Below are positions 8,257 to 15,968 of a DNA stretch of 64,000 nucleotides, one piece after another (the stretch's first letter is position 1; each line of letters opens with the position of its first letter). Source of the DNA: CAZSDU01 sp963662525. GTDB lineage: Bacteria > Bacteroidota > Bacteroidia > Bacteroidales > FEN-979. The DNA is taken from the NCBI GenBank assembly GCA_963662525.1, contig OY759717.1, forward strand, positions 2,108,001-2,172,000, read 5' to 3'. Below the pieces are notes generated by a model. It had not been told where the DNA came from. It did no database searches and saw nothing but the letters and a program-made list of their open reading frames with translations. A program made the position numbers and the translations under genes.

Positions 8257-9252
8257 TTAAAATGTTTTAAACCCGATAATTTCCCGGATTTCCCGGATGG
8301 TTTTTCCGGCCGAGATCCTCGCTTTTTCCGCCCCCATAGCTGCTACTTTTTTCAGGTATGCGTCATTGGATACAAGATCAAGCATTTTTTTTCTGAAAGG
8401 AGTAGTAAACAGAATGATATCCTCTGCCAGTTGTTTCTTCATGTCTCCGTAACGGATTTGCCCGTGGGCATATTGGTCATCAAAATGCTGGTAGGTTTCA
8501 GCAGCAGAAAAATATTTTATCAGTGCAAAAAGATTTTCCACACCCTGTGATTTAGGTTGCCCGGCTACAACCGGACCTGAATCGGTAACAGCACGCATGA
8601 CTTTTTTACGGATCACTTCCGGGCTATCGGCAAGAAAAATAGCAGAATTATCATTATCCGATTTCGACATTTTCAAATTTCCATCCAGTCCCGGAATTTT
8701 TACCAGATTTTCGCCAAAATTATAGGCTACTGGCTCAGGAAAGAAGTCAACATGATACAACCTGTTGAAACGGTTGGCAAATGTACGGGTCATTTCAAGG
8801 TGTTGTTCCTGATCCTTCCCAACGGGTACTTTATGTGCTTTATGAATAATGATATCGGCAGCCATCAGGGTAGGATAGGTCAGAAGTCCGGCGTTGACAT
8901 TTTGTGGCTGTGTACGGATTTTTTCCTTGAATGAAGTGCAGCGTTCAAGTTCTCCGATGTATGCATTCATATTCAGGAGAAGATATAATTCGGCAGTTTC
9001 AGGAAGATCACTTTGAATATACAAGGTAGCTTTTTCAGGATCCAAACCACAGGCAAGAAATTCAACTAATACCGTTTTGACATTCCCATGCAGGTCGGTG
9101 GGTGTAGGATGCGTGGTCAGGGAGTGGTAATCGGCAATAAAGAAGAAACATTGGTTTTCTTCCTGCATTTTAACAAAACTTTTCAGAGCTCCGAAATAAT
9201 TTCCCAGATGCAGATTTCCGGTCGGGCGAATACCACTAACAACAATATCCAT
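8257..9252 (-). CDS. trpS: Tryptophanyl-tRNA synthetase
   Basis: 331 residues, normal for bacterial TrpRS. Class I signatures are present: the HIGH-type motif PTGNLHLGNYFGA near the N-terminus and KMSKSDND in the middle. It charges tRNA-Trp. The ATG at 9252 gives the expected N-terminus MDIVVSGIRPTG. It lies downstream of the RNase G gene across a 31-base gap that consists largely of short tandem repeats. Confidence 0.96.
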   Translation of the reverse strand: MDIVVSGIRPTGNLHLGNYFGALKSFVKMQEENQCFFFIADYHSLTTHPTPTDLHGNVKTVLVEFLACGLDPEKATLYIQSDLPETAELYLLLNMNAYIGELERCTSFKEKIRTQPQNVNAGLLTYPTLMAADIIIHKAHKVPVGKDQEQHLEMTRTFANRFNRLYHVDFFPEPVAYNFGENLVKIPGLDGNLKMSKSDNDNSAIFLADSPEVIRKKVMRAVTDSGPVVAGQPKSQGVENLFALIKYFSAAETYQHFDDQYAHGQIRYGDMKKQLAEDIILFTTPFRKKMLDLVSNDAYLKKVAAMGAEKARISAGKTIREIREIIGFKTF

Positions 9253-9288
9253 TTACGATTTACGATTTTGCCTTGTTACCTTGTCACA
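9252..9288. repeat. Short tandem repeats filling the gap between the RNase G gene and trpS
   Basis: The heptamer tttacga occurs twice (9252-9265). It is followed by two copies of an 8-base unit, ccttgtta and ccttgtca (9271-9286). The second array includes the stop codon of the RNase G gene. The gap is almost entirely repeat. Confidence 0.75.
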
Positions 9289-10834
9289 TTTTTATCTCAT
9301 CCCCATTCTTGTTATAAATATGATATTCAAGAAAGTGGAGTGCATTTTGTGGGCTGATTTTTATTCGCTGACCAAATTTACGCCACCATTTCCATTTATA
9401 ATTAAAGCAGCCCTGTGTAAGAAATGCATGGATGTATGGATGGACAATAAGATTAAGATTTTTTTCATTTTGTTCATGGATCAGGTAGCTCAGGTTGTTT
9501 TCAATATCGTCGGTGAGCAGGATACTGGGTCTGATTTCCCCACTACCGTCGCAGGAAGGACATTTTTCAAGGATCTGGACATTCATTTCCGGCCTGACAC
9601 GCTGGCGTGTGATCTGAACAAGACCGAATTTGCTGGGAGGCAGAATGGAGTGTTTAGCTCGGTCCCTTTTCATTTCTTCCCGTAGTTTATCATATAGCTT
9701 ACGGCGGTTCAATCCCTGGGTCATATCGATAAAATCAATCACGATGATGCCGCCCATATCTCTTAACCTGAGCTGACGGGCAACTTCAGTAGCCGCTTCA
9801 AGGTTGACATCCAGAGCATTGGTTTCCTGGTTCTGATCTGAATTGACACGGTGACCGCTATTGATATCGATGACATGCAGAGCTTCGGTATGTTCAATAA
9901 TCAGATAGGTGCCGCTTTTTATGGTAATAACTTTCCCGAATGAATTTTTAATTTGTTTATCAATCCCGTAATGGTCAAAAATCGGGGTCTTCCCGGTATG
10001 AAGCTTAACGATATTGACTTTATCAGGAACGATGCGCTGAATATAACTCCTGATTTCCTCAAAAAGGACGGCATCATTAACCATTACATTGTTAAAGGAT
10101 TCATTGAGTGCATCTCTCAGGATGGCCGAAGTGCGATCGATTTCCCCGATCAGTTTCTGAGGGGGTTTGGCTGTTGCCAGTTTCTGGGTGATTAATTCCC
10201 ATCGCTTGTACAGGGAACGTAAATCCGCATCCAGGTCAGCCACGAGTTTGTTCTCGGCTACCGTGCGGATAATGATCCCGCAATTTTTTGGCCGGATACT
10301 GGTGATGAGCCGTTTGAGCCGGTTTCTCTCTTCTGCACTTTTAATTTTCTGAGAAACAGAGATTTTATCAGAAAAAGGCATGAGTACAAGGTAACGTCCT
10401 GCAAAAGCGATTTCAGATGTGACCCTGGGACCCTTTGTGGAAATGGGCTCTTTCGCGATCTGTATCAGTACCTGCTGATTGGGCTTCAGTACATTATTGA
10501 TCCTGCCTGTCTTCTGAATGTCCTCTTCCATTTTAAAATCTGCAATGGAGAGCACTTCGGCAGATCCTGACTGGGCTGTCTTAATGAACTTCAACAAAGA
10601 TTGAACCTGGGGTCCCAGGTCAAGGTAATGCAGAAATGCATCTTTCTCATAGCCAACATCAACAAAGGCAGCATTCAATCCGGGCATTATCTTTTTGATT
10701 TTACCCAAATATATATCACCAACGGAATATTCGTTGTTGGTTTTTTCTTTGTTTAACTCTACGAGAAGTTTATCTTCAAGTAAGGCTATTTCAACCCCCT
10801 GTGGGGTTGAATTGATAATTAATTCCTTATTCAC
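9284..10834 (-). CDS. rng: Ribonuclease E/G family endoribonuclease
   Basis: 516 residues, RNase G-like length without the long RNase E scaffold. An N-terminal S1 region (SVGDIYLGKIKKIMPGLNAA) precedes the catalytic DNase I-like core, with metal-binding Asp in LHVIDINSG and IIVIDFIDM. A zinc-link CPSCDGSGE follows, which joins subunits. It processes rRNA and decays mRNA. It sits downstream of HU and the bS22-like gene on the same strand, an arrangement I associate with Bacteroidota, although a hairpin and an 11-base palindrome lie in the 116-base gap before it. The last codons overlap the start of a short repeat array. Confidence 0.95.
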   Translation of the reverse strand: MNKELIINSTPQGVEIALLEDKLLVELNKEKTNNEYSVGDIYLGKIKKIMPGLNAAFVDVGYEKDAFLHYLDLGPQVQSLLKFIKTAQSGSAEVLSIADFKMEEDIQKTGRINNVLKPNQQVLIQIAKEPISTKGPRVTSEIAFAGRYLVLMPFSDKISVSQKIKSAEERNRLKRLITSIRPKNCGIIIRTVAENKLVADLDADLRSLYKRWELITQKLATAKPPQKLIGEIDRTSAILRDALNESFNNVMVNDAVLFEEIRSYIQRIVPDKVNIVKLHTGKTPIFDHYGIDKQIKNSFGKVITIKSGTYLIIEHTEALHVIDINSGHRVNSDQNQETNALDVNLEAATEVARQLRLRDMGGIIVIDFIDMTQGLNRRKLYDKLREEMKRDRAKHSILPPSKFGLVQITRQRVRPEMNVQILEKCPSCDGSGEIRPSILLTDDIENNLSYLIHEQNEKNLNLIVHPYIHAFLTQGCFNYKWKWWRKFGQRIKISPQNALHFLEYHIYNKNGDEIKM

Positions 10835-10849
10835 GGTATAAATATATTA

Positions 10850-10874
10850 AATCATTGATACGATATCAATGATT
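10850..10874. repeat. Perfect 11-bp inverted repeat upstream of the RNase G gene
   Basis: Two 11-base arms, aatcattgata and tatcaatgatt, are separated by cga. The site lies 16 bases before the rng start. It could be an operator, an RNase G autoregulatory hairpin in the leader, or a weak AT-rich terminator. Confidence 0.7.
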
Positions 10875-10930
10875 ATGAATGATCTAAGGAATTGTAGCAG
10901 GGGATAAGCCTCAGACTCAAGGCCATAAAC

Positions 10931-10950
10931 CCCAGGCTATAAAGCCTGGG
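10931..10950 (-). terminator. Hairpin directly after the bS22-like gene
   Basis: Perfect 8-base stem cccaggct / agcctggg with a 4-base loop, abutting the stop codon at 10951. On the minus strand the following tract (GTTTATGG) is only weakly U-rich. It could partly separate HU/bS22 transcripts from rng. Confidence 0.5.
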
Positions 10951-11040
10951 TTATTTCTTCTTGTGTCTGTTCTTCCGCAAGCGTTTTTTACGCTTGTGGG
11001 TGGCCATCTTATGTCTCTTTCTTTTCTTACCGCTCGGCAT
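10951..11040 (-). CDS. bS22-like (AURKAIP1/COX24-domain) ribosomal peptide, 29 residues
   Basis: Translating the minus strand from the ATG at 11040 gives MPSGKKRKRHKMATHKRKKR and then LRKNRHKKK before TAA. More than half the residues are Lys or Arg. This is the tiny basic protein annotated in Bacteroidota as AURKAIP1/COX24-domain protein, related to mycobacterial bS22 and mitochondrial mS38, which sits in the small ribosomal subunit near the decoding centre. It starts 20 bases after the HU stop and is probably co-transcribed with HU. The short length makes annotation pipelines miss it, but the sequence is distinctive. Confidence 0.88.
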   Translation of the reverse strand: MPSGKKRKRHKMATHKRKKRLRKNRHKKK

Positions 11041-11060
11041 GATCAATCAAAATTGGAGGA

Positions 11061-11351
11061 TTACTTAACTTTAACGTGTGATTTTACCTTATTCACAAAA
11101 GTCTTTGCCGGCTTAAAGGCAGGAATGTTGTGGGCGGGAATGATCAGGGTGGTGTTCCTTGAGATGTTCCTTCCGGTTTTTTCAGCTCGTTTCTTGATAA
11201 TGAAACTTCCAAAGCCCCTTAAATAAACGTTTTGACCCGTTACCATAGAGTTTTTGATGGTGTCCATGAAAGCTTCTACCGTGGCTTGAACAGCAACTTT
11301 TTCAATGCCTGTTTTATTAGCAATTTCTGCTACAATTTCTGCTTTTGTCAT
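11061..11351 (-). CDS. HU/IHF-family DNA-binding protein
   Basis: 96 residues. It starts MTKAEIVAEIANKTGIEKV and has the beta-arm core LRGFGSFIIKKRAEKTGRNI and IPAFKPAKTF with the minor-groove-intercalating Pro in IPAHNIPAF. It is a nucleoid protein that bends DNA and works as a dimer. First gene of the cluster HU, bS22-like, rng. A consensus promoter lies 70 bases upstream. Confidence 0.94.
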   Translation of the reverse strand: MTKAEIVAEIANKTGIEKVAVQATVEAFMDTIKNSMVTGQNVYLRGFGSFIIKKRAEKTGRNISRNTTLIIPAHNIPAFKPAKTFVNKVKSHVKVK

Positions 11352-11421
11352 TTTACTTTTGAATTACTAAATGATATATTTGATTAATACTGAATGTCTT
11401 CTTTAGGCGAAAATGGGGTTG

Positions 11422-11449
11422 CAAATATAGTTTTTTTTTTAACGCCAAA
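11422..11449 (-). promoter_or_regulatory. Promoter of the HU gene (TTTG-N16-TATATTTG)
   Basis: Minus strand TTTG (11449-11446), then 16 bases that include a run of ten A (minus strand), then TATATTTG (11429-11422). The spacing is slightly short of the usual 17-23. The A-tract may act as an UP-like element. Confidence 0.6.
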
Positions 11450-11468
11450 GAAATATTACAGGAAAAAC

Positions 11469-11476
11469 TATTTTTG
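11469..11476 (+). promoter_or_regulatory. -7 box of mutY (TATTTTTG)
   Basis: Consensus TAnnTTTG match ending 24 bases before the mutY ATG. Confidence 0.5.
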
Positions 11477-11500
11477 CTACCTGATTCCTGATTACGAAAA

Positions 11501-12553
11501 ATGAAATTTTCAAGAAAACTTCTATCATGGTATGAGCTTTATAAAAGGGATTTACCCTGGAGGCATACCAAAGATCCATATCATATCTGGCTTTCTGAAA
11601 TTATACTTCAGCAAACACGCATTGATCAAGGTTTACCATATTATACCCGATTTATCAGTGCTTTCCCCACAGTGTATGACCTGGCCAATGCCAGCGAGCA
11701 GGAAGTGTTAAAACTATGGCAAGGGCTTGGCTATTATTCAAGGGCGAGGAACCTACATATTACAGCCAAAGAAATTGTGCATAAATACCAGGGGAAATTC
11801 CCGAATAATTATCCGGATATACTTGGGTTGAAGGGAATCGGAATTTATACAGCCAGCGCCATTGCCTCTATCTCTTTCAATCTACCTGTTCCGGTGGTTG
11901 ATGGTAATGTACTTAGATTCCTGACCCGATATTTCGGGATAGCTGAACCCATCGATTCGGAAAAAGCTAAAAAGGAAGTTGCAAATCAGGCGCAGAAGTT
12001 GATAGACACCAAAGATCCGGGTTCATTTAACCAGGCATTAATGGAGTTTGGTGCAAAACAATGCATACCCCGGAATCCTGAATGTCATCAATGTGTTTTT
12101 CAAAAAGAATGCTATGCTTTTCTCCATCATATGACTGACCGTTTGCCTGTGAGGGGAAAGATAATTCGCCAGCGAAGACGTTACTTTAATTATATAGTAA
12201 TCAATATCAGGGGAAAAGATGGATTTTACCTGATCAAACGTGACAAGGAGGACATCTGGAAAAACCTTTTTACTTTTCCAATGATTGAAACCCGGAAAGC
12301 AAGTTCTCTGGAAAGACTGATGACTGAAAAAAAGTGGAAGGAACTATTTGTCAATCAGAAATTCAAAATGCAAAGAAAAACAACAACACTTAAACATATC
12401 CTGACTCATCAGCTCATAACAGCCCGGTTCATAGAACTGGAAATAGAAAAACCAATGGATACTGACTTTATTTTTATTGAACTCTCACATCTTGACAAAT
12501 ATCCATTACCACGACTCATTGAAAAATATCTTCAACAGAAAATCACTACATAA
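11501..12553 (+). CDS. mutY: A/G-specific adenine glycosylase
   Basis: 350 residues. Helix-hairpin-helix LKGIGIYTASAIASI is followed by the catalytic Asp in PVVDGNV, with the catalytic Glu in LSEIILQQTRI. The [4Fe-4S] ligands have spacing C-x6-C-x2-C-x5-C (CIPRNPECHQCVFQKEC). A C-terminal NUDIX-like domain recognises 8-oxoG. MutY removes A mispaired with 8-oxoG. The stop is followed by an 8-base tandem array and then the convergent hybrid sensor gene. Confidence 0.95.
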   Translation: MKFSRKLLSWYELYKRDLPWRHTKDPYHIWLSEIILQQTRIDQGLPYYTRFISAFPTVYDLANASEQEVLKLWQGLGYYSRARNLHITAKEIVHKYQGKFPNNYPDILGLKGIGIYTASAIASISFNLPVPVVDGNVLRFLTRYFGIAEPIDSEKAKKEVANQAQKLIDTKDPGSFNQALMEFGAKQCIPRNPECHQCVFQKECYAFLHHMTDRLPVRGKIIRQRRRYFNYIVINIRGKDGFYLIKRDKEDIWKNLFTFPMIETRKASSLERLMTEKKWKELFVNQKFKMQRKTTTLKHILTHQLITARFIELEIEKPMDTDFIFIELSHLDKYPLPRLIEKYLQQKITT

Positions 12554-12558
12554 TCACT

Positions 12559-12590
12559 CACCAACTCACCAACTCACCAACTCACCAACT
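12559..12590. repeat. Four tandem copies of caccaact between mutY and the hybrid sensor gene
   Basis: Four exact 8-base copies at 12559, 12567, 12575 and 12583. They occupy 32 of the 37 bases between two convergent stop codons. Confidence 0.95.
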
Positions 12591-15500
12591 TTATTCTGGC
12601 AACACCGTAATAAGAAGGTCGACCAGCATTTTTTTTCCGAAGGGTTTGGCAAGATAATAGGAACATCCACCATCGATGAGGCGTTCGCGCATGCCGGCCA
12701 TGGTATATCCTGTCACCGCGATGATCGGGGTGCTCTGATAACCAGGGATGCTCCGGATCTTTTGTGTGGCAGTCAATCCATCAATGCCCTTTCCCAGGTT
12801 GATGTCCATAAGGATTGCATCATACTGTTTTTCAGCAACTTTTATGAGTGCAGTTTCCCCATCCGTGGCCACATCAACCTCATAATCTTTTCCCAGGTAT
12901 GATTTAACCAGGGCAGCATTAATTTCATTATCTTCTACCAATAAAAGGGTATAGGGACCTGATTTTTGACGTCTGACTTTACCGGATTCCGGTAAATTTA
13001 TGACCGTTTGCTCCTTATTTTCGGATACCTCCTGAAGGGGATGAAGGGCTGCTTCAATCATGGGGAGAAGGTCCTGGAGATCAGCAGGAGGATCCTTCCC
13101 GGGATCAAGTTGTGCCAGCAGCATAGCGGAGTCGAGGGTGTCAAGCAGACGTTTTCCCGATTCATGGATGTACTGACTTATTCCTGTTTCTGCCGGAGAC
13201 GGTTTGTCCTGCATCAGGATCTCGGAAAATCCCATGATACTGTTGACTGGGGTCCTAAAATCCTGATTGAGAAAAGATAGCAGGGATGACTTTAGCCGGT
13301 TGGATTGTTCAGCCTTGTCTTTGGCCTCGAGCAATGCGGTCTGTGTCTGTTCCCTGCGGATAATTTCATCCCGGAGTTCCCTGGTCCTTAATTCCACAAG
13401 ACGGTTAAGTTCCTTCTCTTTAATTTTTCGGTACTGATAACGGAAAACGAACCAGAAAATTCCACTGCCGCCAATTAAACAAAGCAGGAAAAACCAGGAA
13501 GTCTGATAAAAATAGGGAAGAATATTTATGTTAATCAGGCTAACCGCCTTCCCTTCCATGGTATAGGGACTGAATGCGGCTACTTTAAATTCGTATTTTC
13601 CCGGAGGCAGGTGAGTATAATAAGCCGTTCGTCTCGATCCGGCATGTGTCCAGAAAAGATCAAATCCTTCCAGCATATATTTAAACGACAGCTGACGGAT
13701 GGGGGGAAATCCGGGACAAGTATATTGAATTTCCAGGTTTACTGTCCCGGGTTCAAGTTCTATCGGTTGATCAGTATTCACTTCCTGATCATTGATAAAA
13801 ACCCTGGTAAGGCAGACATTCAAAGGGATGGAATCACTCCGTTGCTTGCCTGTTTCTATCCTTGCAAGACCATTTAGTGTGGGAAACCACAGATCATCGT
13901 TGTTCCCTTTACATCCGGCCGGGAATACCCTTCCTGTGCATTCGGAACTCAGCAGGCCTTCCCCTGTGCTGTAAAAGACGGAATGTAACCTGGCATTCTT
14001 CCCATCAGCTATATTCAGGAGTTCTTGCTTTGGGACACTGAAAATACCTTGAGTTCCAGACATCCAGAGATTTTTATTTTTATCTTCCAGAACCTGAAAA
14101 ATTTTTTCTTCACATAATCCGTCTTCAGCAGTAAAAATTTCAACTGAATCTCCACGGATCATAACCAATCCCTGGTGACTGCAACCAACCCAGATGATTC
14201 CATCATGATCTTCATACATAGTCAGTATCTCATTATCACGCAGGCCGGTTTCGCTGGTGATCCATTTAATTTTATCCGCATCAATCCGGTTGATTCCTCC
14301 GCCATTGGTTCCAATCCACATTTTTCCGTTTCTGTCCTGCAGCAGACAATTGATTTGGTCGTGTGATAAACCATCATGCGTGGTCAGGGTCGTGAATTTT
14401 CCTTTTTCTAACCGGGAAATACCTCCTCCGTTGGTTCCTATCCAAACGACTCCCTGGCGGTCGGTGTAAAGGGCCTGGATAACATTTGAACTAAGTCCAT
14501 TGCGGGTGGTGTAATTTTTTGAAACCCCGTCTTTCCAGGAATACAATCCGGAACCTGCGGTTCCCACCCAAAGGGTTCCCCCGGGATCTTCAGTTATTGT
14601 CATCAGCGGGATTTTGGGAAGGTTCAGTCTTTTCTGAAATTGTTCGAATTTTCCATTCTTGAAATAATTCAAACCGCCGTTTGCGGTTCCGATCCAGATC
14701 CCATTATGACGGTCCCTGTATACGGGCAGGATGACATTATCAGAAAGGCCATTTTTACTGGTATAAACTTCAAGAAAGCTGGGTTTAATTAAATTTATCC
14801 CGGCATCCGAGGTTCCAGCCCAAAGGTTGTTATCCTTATCTGAAAAAAGGCAAAGGGTATTATTACTCGAAAGCCCATCTTTCACTGATAATTGTAATTC
14901 CTTGTTATCATTTATCTGGTAAATGCCATCTCCATTCGTTCCTACCCAGAGTGTTCCCGACAGGTCTTCAATAAGGGAAACAATGGTCAGATTTTTTTTT
15001 AAATTTCCCTTACTGAAATGGGAGAATTTTCCATTTGCATAACAGTTTAAACCACCGTTATGGGTTCCAATCCATAATATCTGATGAGCATCAAGATAAA
15101 GACTACGGATGTAATTATCCGTAAGACCATCTTTCTTGCTGAAATTGACAAATTTTCCCTGATAGAAATGGCTGAGTCCTTCCTGCGTTCCTATCCAGAA
15201 TCCGCCTTGTCCATCAGATATAAGGGCATTAATATAATTTCCTGGCAAGCCATCGGTATTACGGAGAAAAGGAAAGTCACCCTGGCTCCGAAAATGTCCC
15301 AGCCCACCACCATTTGTGCCAAGCCAGTAACCATTTTCGGGATCCTCACACAGCGCGGTTACATTCTTACCTCCGTAGAGCTCGGGGTGGGTAAGCAATT
15401 TAAAAGTCCTGTTTTTATACTGGATCAGATGTCCTGCATGGCATCCGATCAGCAATGAGCCATCACGGCATACGAGTAAAGAATAAATATCATCAAAGAG

Positions 15501-15767
15501 AAAAGCGGGAGTGTTTTTTTTAGAAAACTTAGTTATTTCAATTCCATCGAAACGGACCAGACCTTCCTGAGTAGCTAGCCAGATAAATCCATCGGGAGTC
15601 TGGGCAATGCTGTTGATTCCATTAACAGGAAGTCCATCCCGCGATGTCCAGTACTTAAAAATAAAATGTTGTGGATATGAGAATTCGCGACCATTTCCGG
15701 CATGTGAAAGGAGGTGCGCTCCAGATAGAAGAAAAAAAAGCCAGTGTAATGGACCGATTTTCAACAT
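12591..15767 (-). CDS. Two-component hybrid sensor with degenerate kinase: double propeller, Y_Y_Y, His-less DHp, receiver
   Basis: 1058 residues. A signal peptide is followed by about 14 Reg_prop repeats (pattern xLWIGTxxGGLxxF, residues about 40-650; two seven-bladed propellers), a Y_Y_Y domain (about 690-760), one membrane helix (about 765-790) and a coiled coil. A DHp-like region (about 825-900) reads SFLNQDFRTPVNSIMGFSEI, so Gln835 stands where the phospho-accepting His should be. No HATPase domain follows. A receiver (938-1057) is intact, with Asp988, Thr1019 and Lys1041. Ordinary HTCS proteins carry a kinase, a receiver and an AraC-type HTH; here kinase and HTH are absent. The protein may sense a glycan or other ligand outside and act through scaffolding, or the receiver may be phosphorylated by another kinase. 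Confidence 0.88.
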   Translation of the reverse strand: MLKIGPLHWLFFLLSGAHLLSHAGNGREFSYPQHFIFKYWTSRDGLPVNGINSIAQTPDGFIWLATQEGLVRFDGIEITKFSKKNTPAFLFDDIYSLLVCRDGSLLIGCHAGHLIQYKNRTFKLLTHPELYGGKNVTALCEDPENGYWLGTNGGGLGHFRSQGDFPFLRNTDGLPGNYINALISDGQGGFWIGTQEGLSHFYQGKFVNFSKKDGLTDNYIRSLYLDAHQILWIGTHNGGLNCYANGKFSHFSKGNLKKNLTIVSLIEDLSGTLWVGTNGDGIYQINDNKELQLSVKDGLSSNNTLCLFSDKDNNLWAGTSDAGINLIKPSFLEVYTSKNGLSDNVILPVYRDRHNGIWIGTANGGLNYFKNGKFEQFQKRLNLPKIPLMTITEDPGGTLWVGTAGSGLYSWKDGVSKNYTTRNGLSSNVIQALYTDRQGVVWIGTNGGGISRLEKGKFTTLTTHDGLSHDQINCLLQDRNGKMWIGTNGGGINRIDADKIKWITSETGLRDNEILTMYEDHDGIIWVGCSHQGLVMIRGDSVEIFTAEDGLCEEKIFQVLEDKNKNLWMSGTQGIFSVPKQELLNIADGKNARLHSVFYSTGEGLLSSECTGRVFPAGCKGNNDDLWFPTLNGLARIETGKQRSDSIPLNVCLTRVFINDQEVNTDQPIELEPGTVNLEIQYTCPGFPPIRQLSFKYMLEGFDLFWTHAGSRRTAYYTHLPPGKYEFKVAAFSPYTMEGKAVSLININILPYFYQTSWFFLLCLIGGSGIFWFVFRYQYRKIKEKELNRLVELRTRELRDEIIRREQTQTALLEAKDKAEQSNRLKSSLLSFLNQDFRTPVNSIMGFSEILMQDKPSPAETGISQYIHESGKRLLDTLDSAMLLAQLDPGKDPPADLQDLLPMIEAALHPLQEVSENKEQTVINLPESGKVRRQKSGPYTLLLVEDNEINAALVKSYLGKDYEVDVATDGETALIKVAEKQYDAILMDINLGKGIDGLTATQKIRSIPGYQSTPIIAVTGYTMAGMRERLIDGGCSYYLAKPFGKKMLVDLLITVLPE

Positions 15768-15783
15768 AACGCATATTAATAAT

Positions 15784-15791
15784 CAAAGATA
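15784..15791 (-). promoter_or_regulatory. -7 box of the hybrid sensor gene (TATCTTTG)
   Basis: Minus strand TATCTTTG, 16 bases before the ATG at 15767. Confidence 0.55.
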
Positions 15792-15823
15792 AAAATCTTT
15801 ACGGCAGTTTCGTATTAACTTTT

Positions 15824-15831
15824 TATCTTTG
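15824..15831 (+). promoter_or_regulatory. -7 box of the MgtE-like gene (TATCTTTG)
   Basis: TATCTTTG on the plus strand, the same octamer as the divergent box at 15784-15791 and only 32 bases away. It would give the MgtE-like gene a leader of about 130 bases, in which I see no recognisable riboswitch. Confidence 0.5.
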
Positions 15832-15968
15832 CAACTTTAATTTCATGATCAAATGGACGACCATCCGGCGAGCAGTTTTTATTTATCCATCCCTGAGCAG
15901 GCAGAGGAATAACCCGGAAATTGTTATTTTGCCTTCCGGCTCAGCGAAAAAGCAAGGAGGAGGCAAGC

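Noticed and set aside
10931..10950. Strong rho-independent terminator after the bS22-like gene
   Set aside because: The stem is good but there is no real U-tract on the minus strand, so I list it only as a hairpin of moderate confidence.
12591..15767. Calling the hybrid sensor a standard HTCS regulator
   Set aside because: It has no HATPase and no AraC-type DNA-binding domain, and the His is replaced, so the standard phosphorelay cannot be claimed.
15832..15968. Possible magnesium riboswitch in the leader of the MgtE-like gene
   Set aside because: I see no M-box or ykkC-type conserved motifs or stable stems in the 137 bases, and part of it is weakly structured AT-rich sequence.
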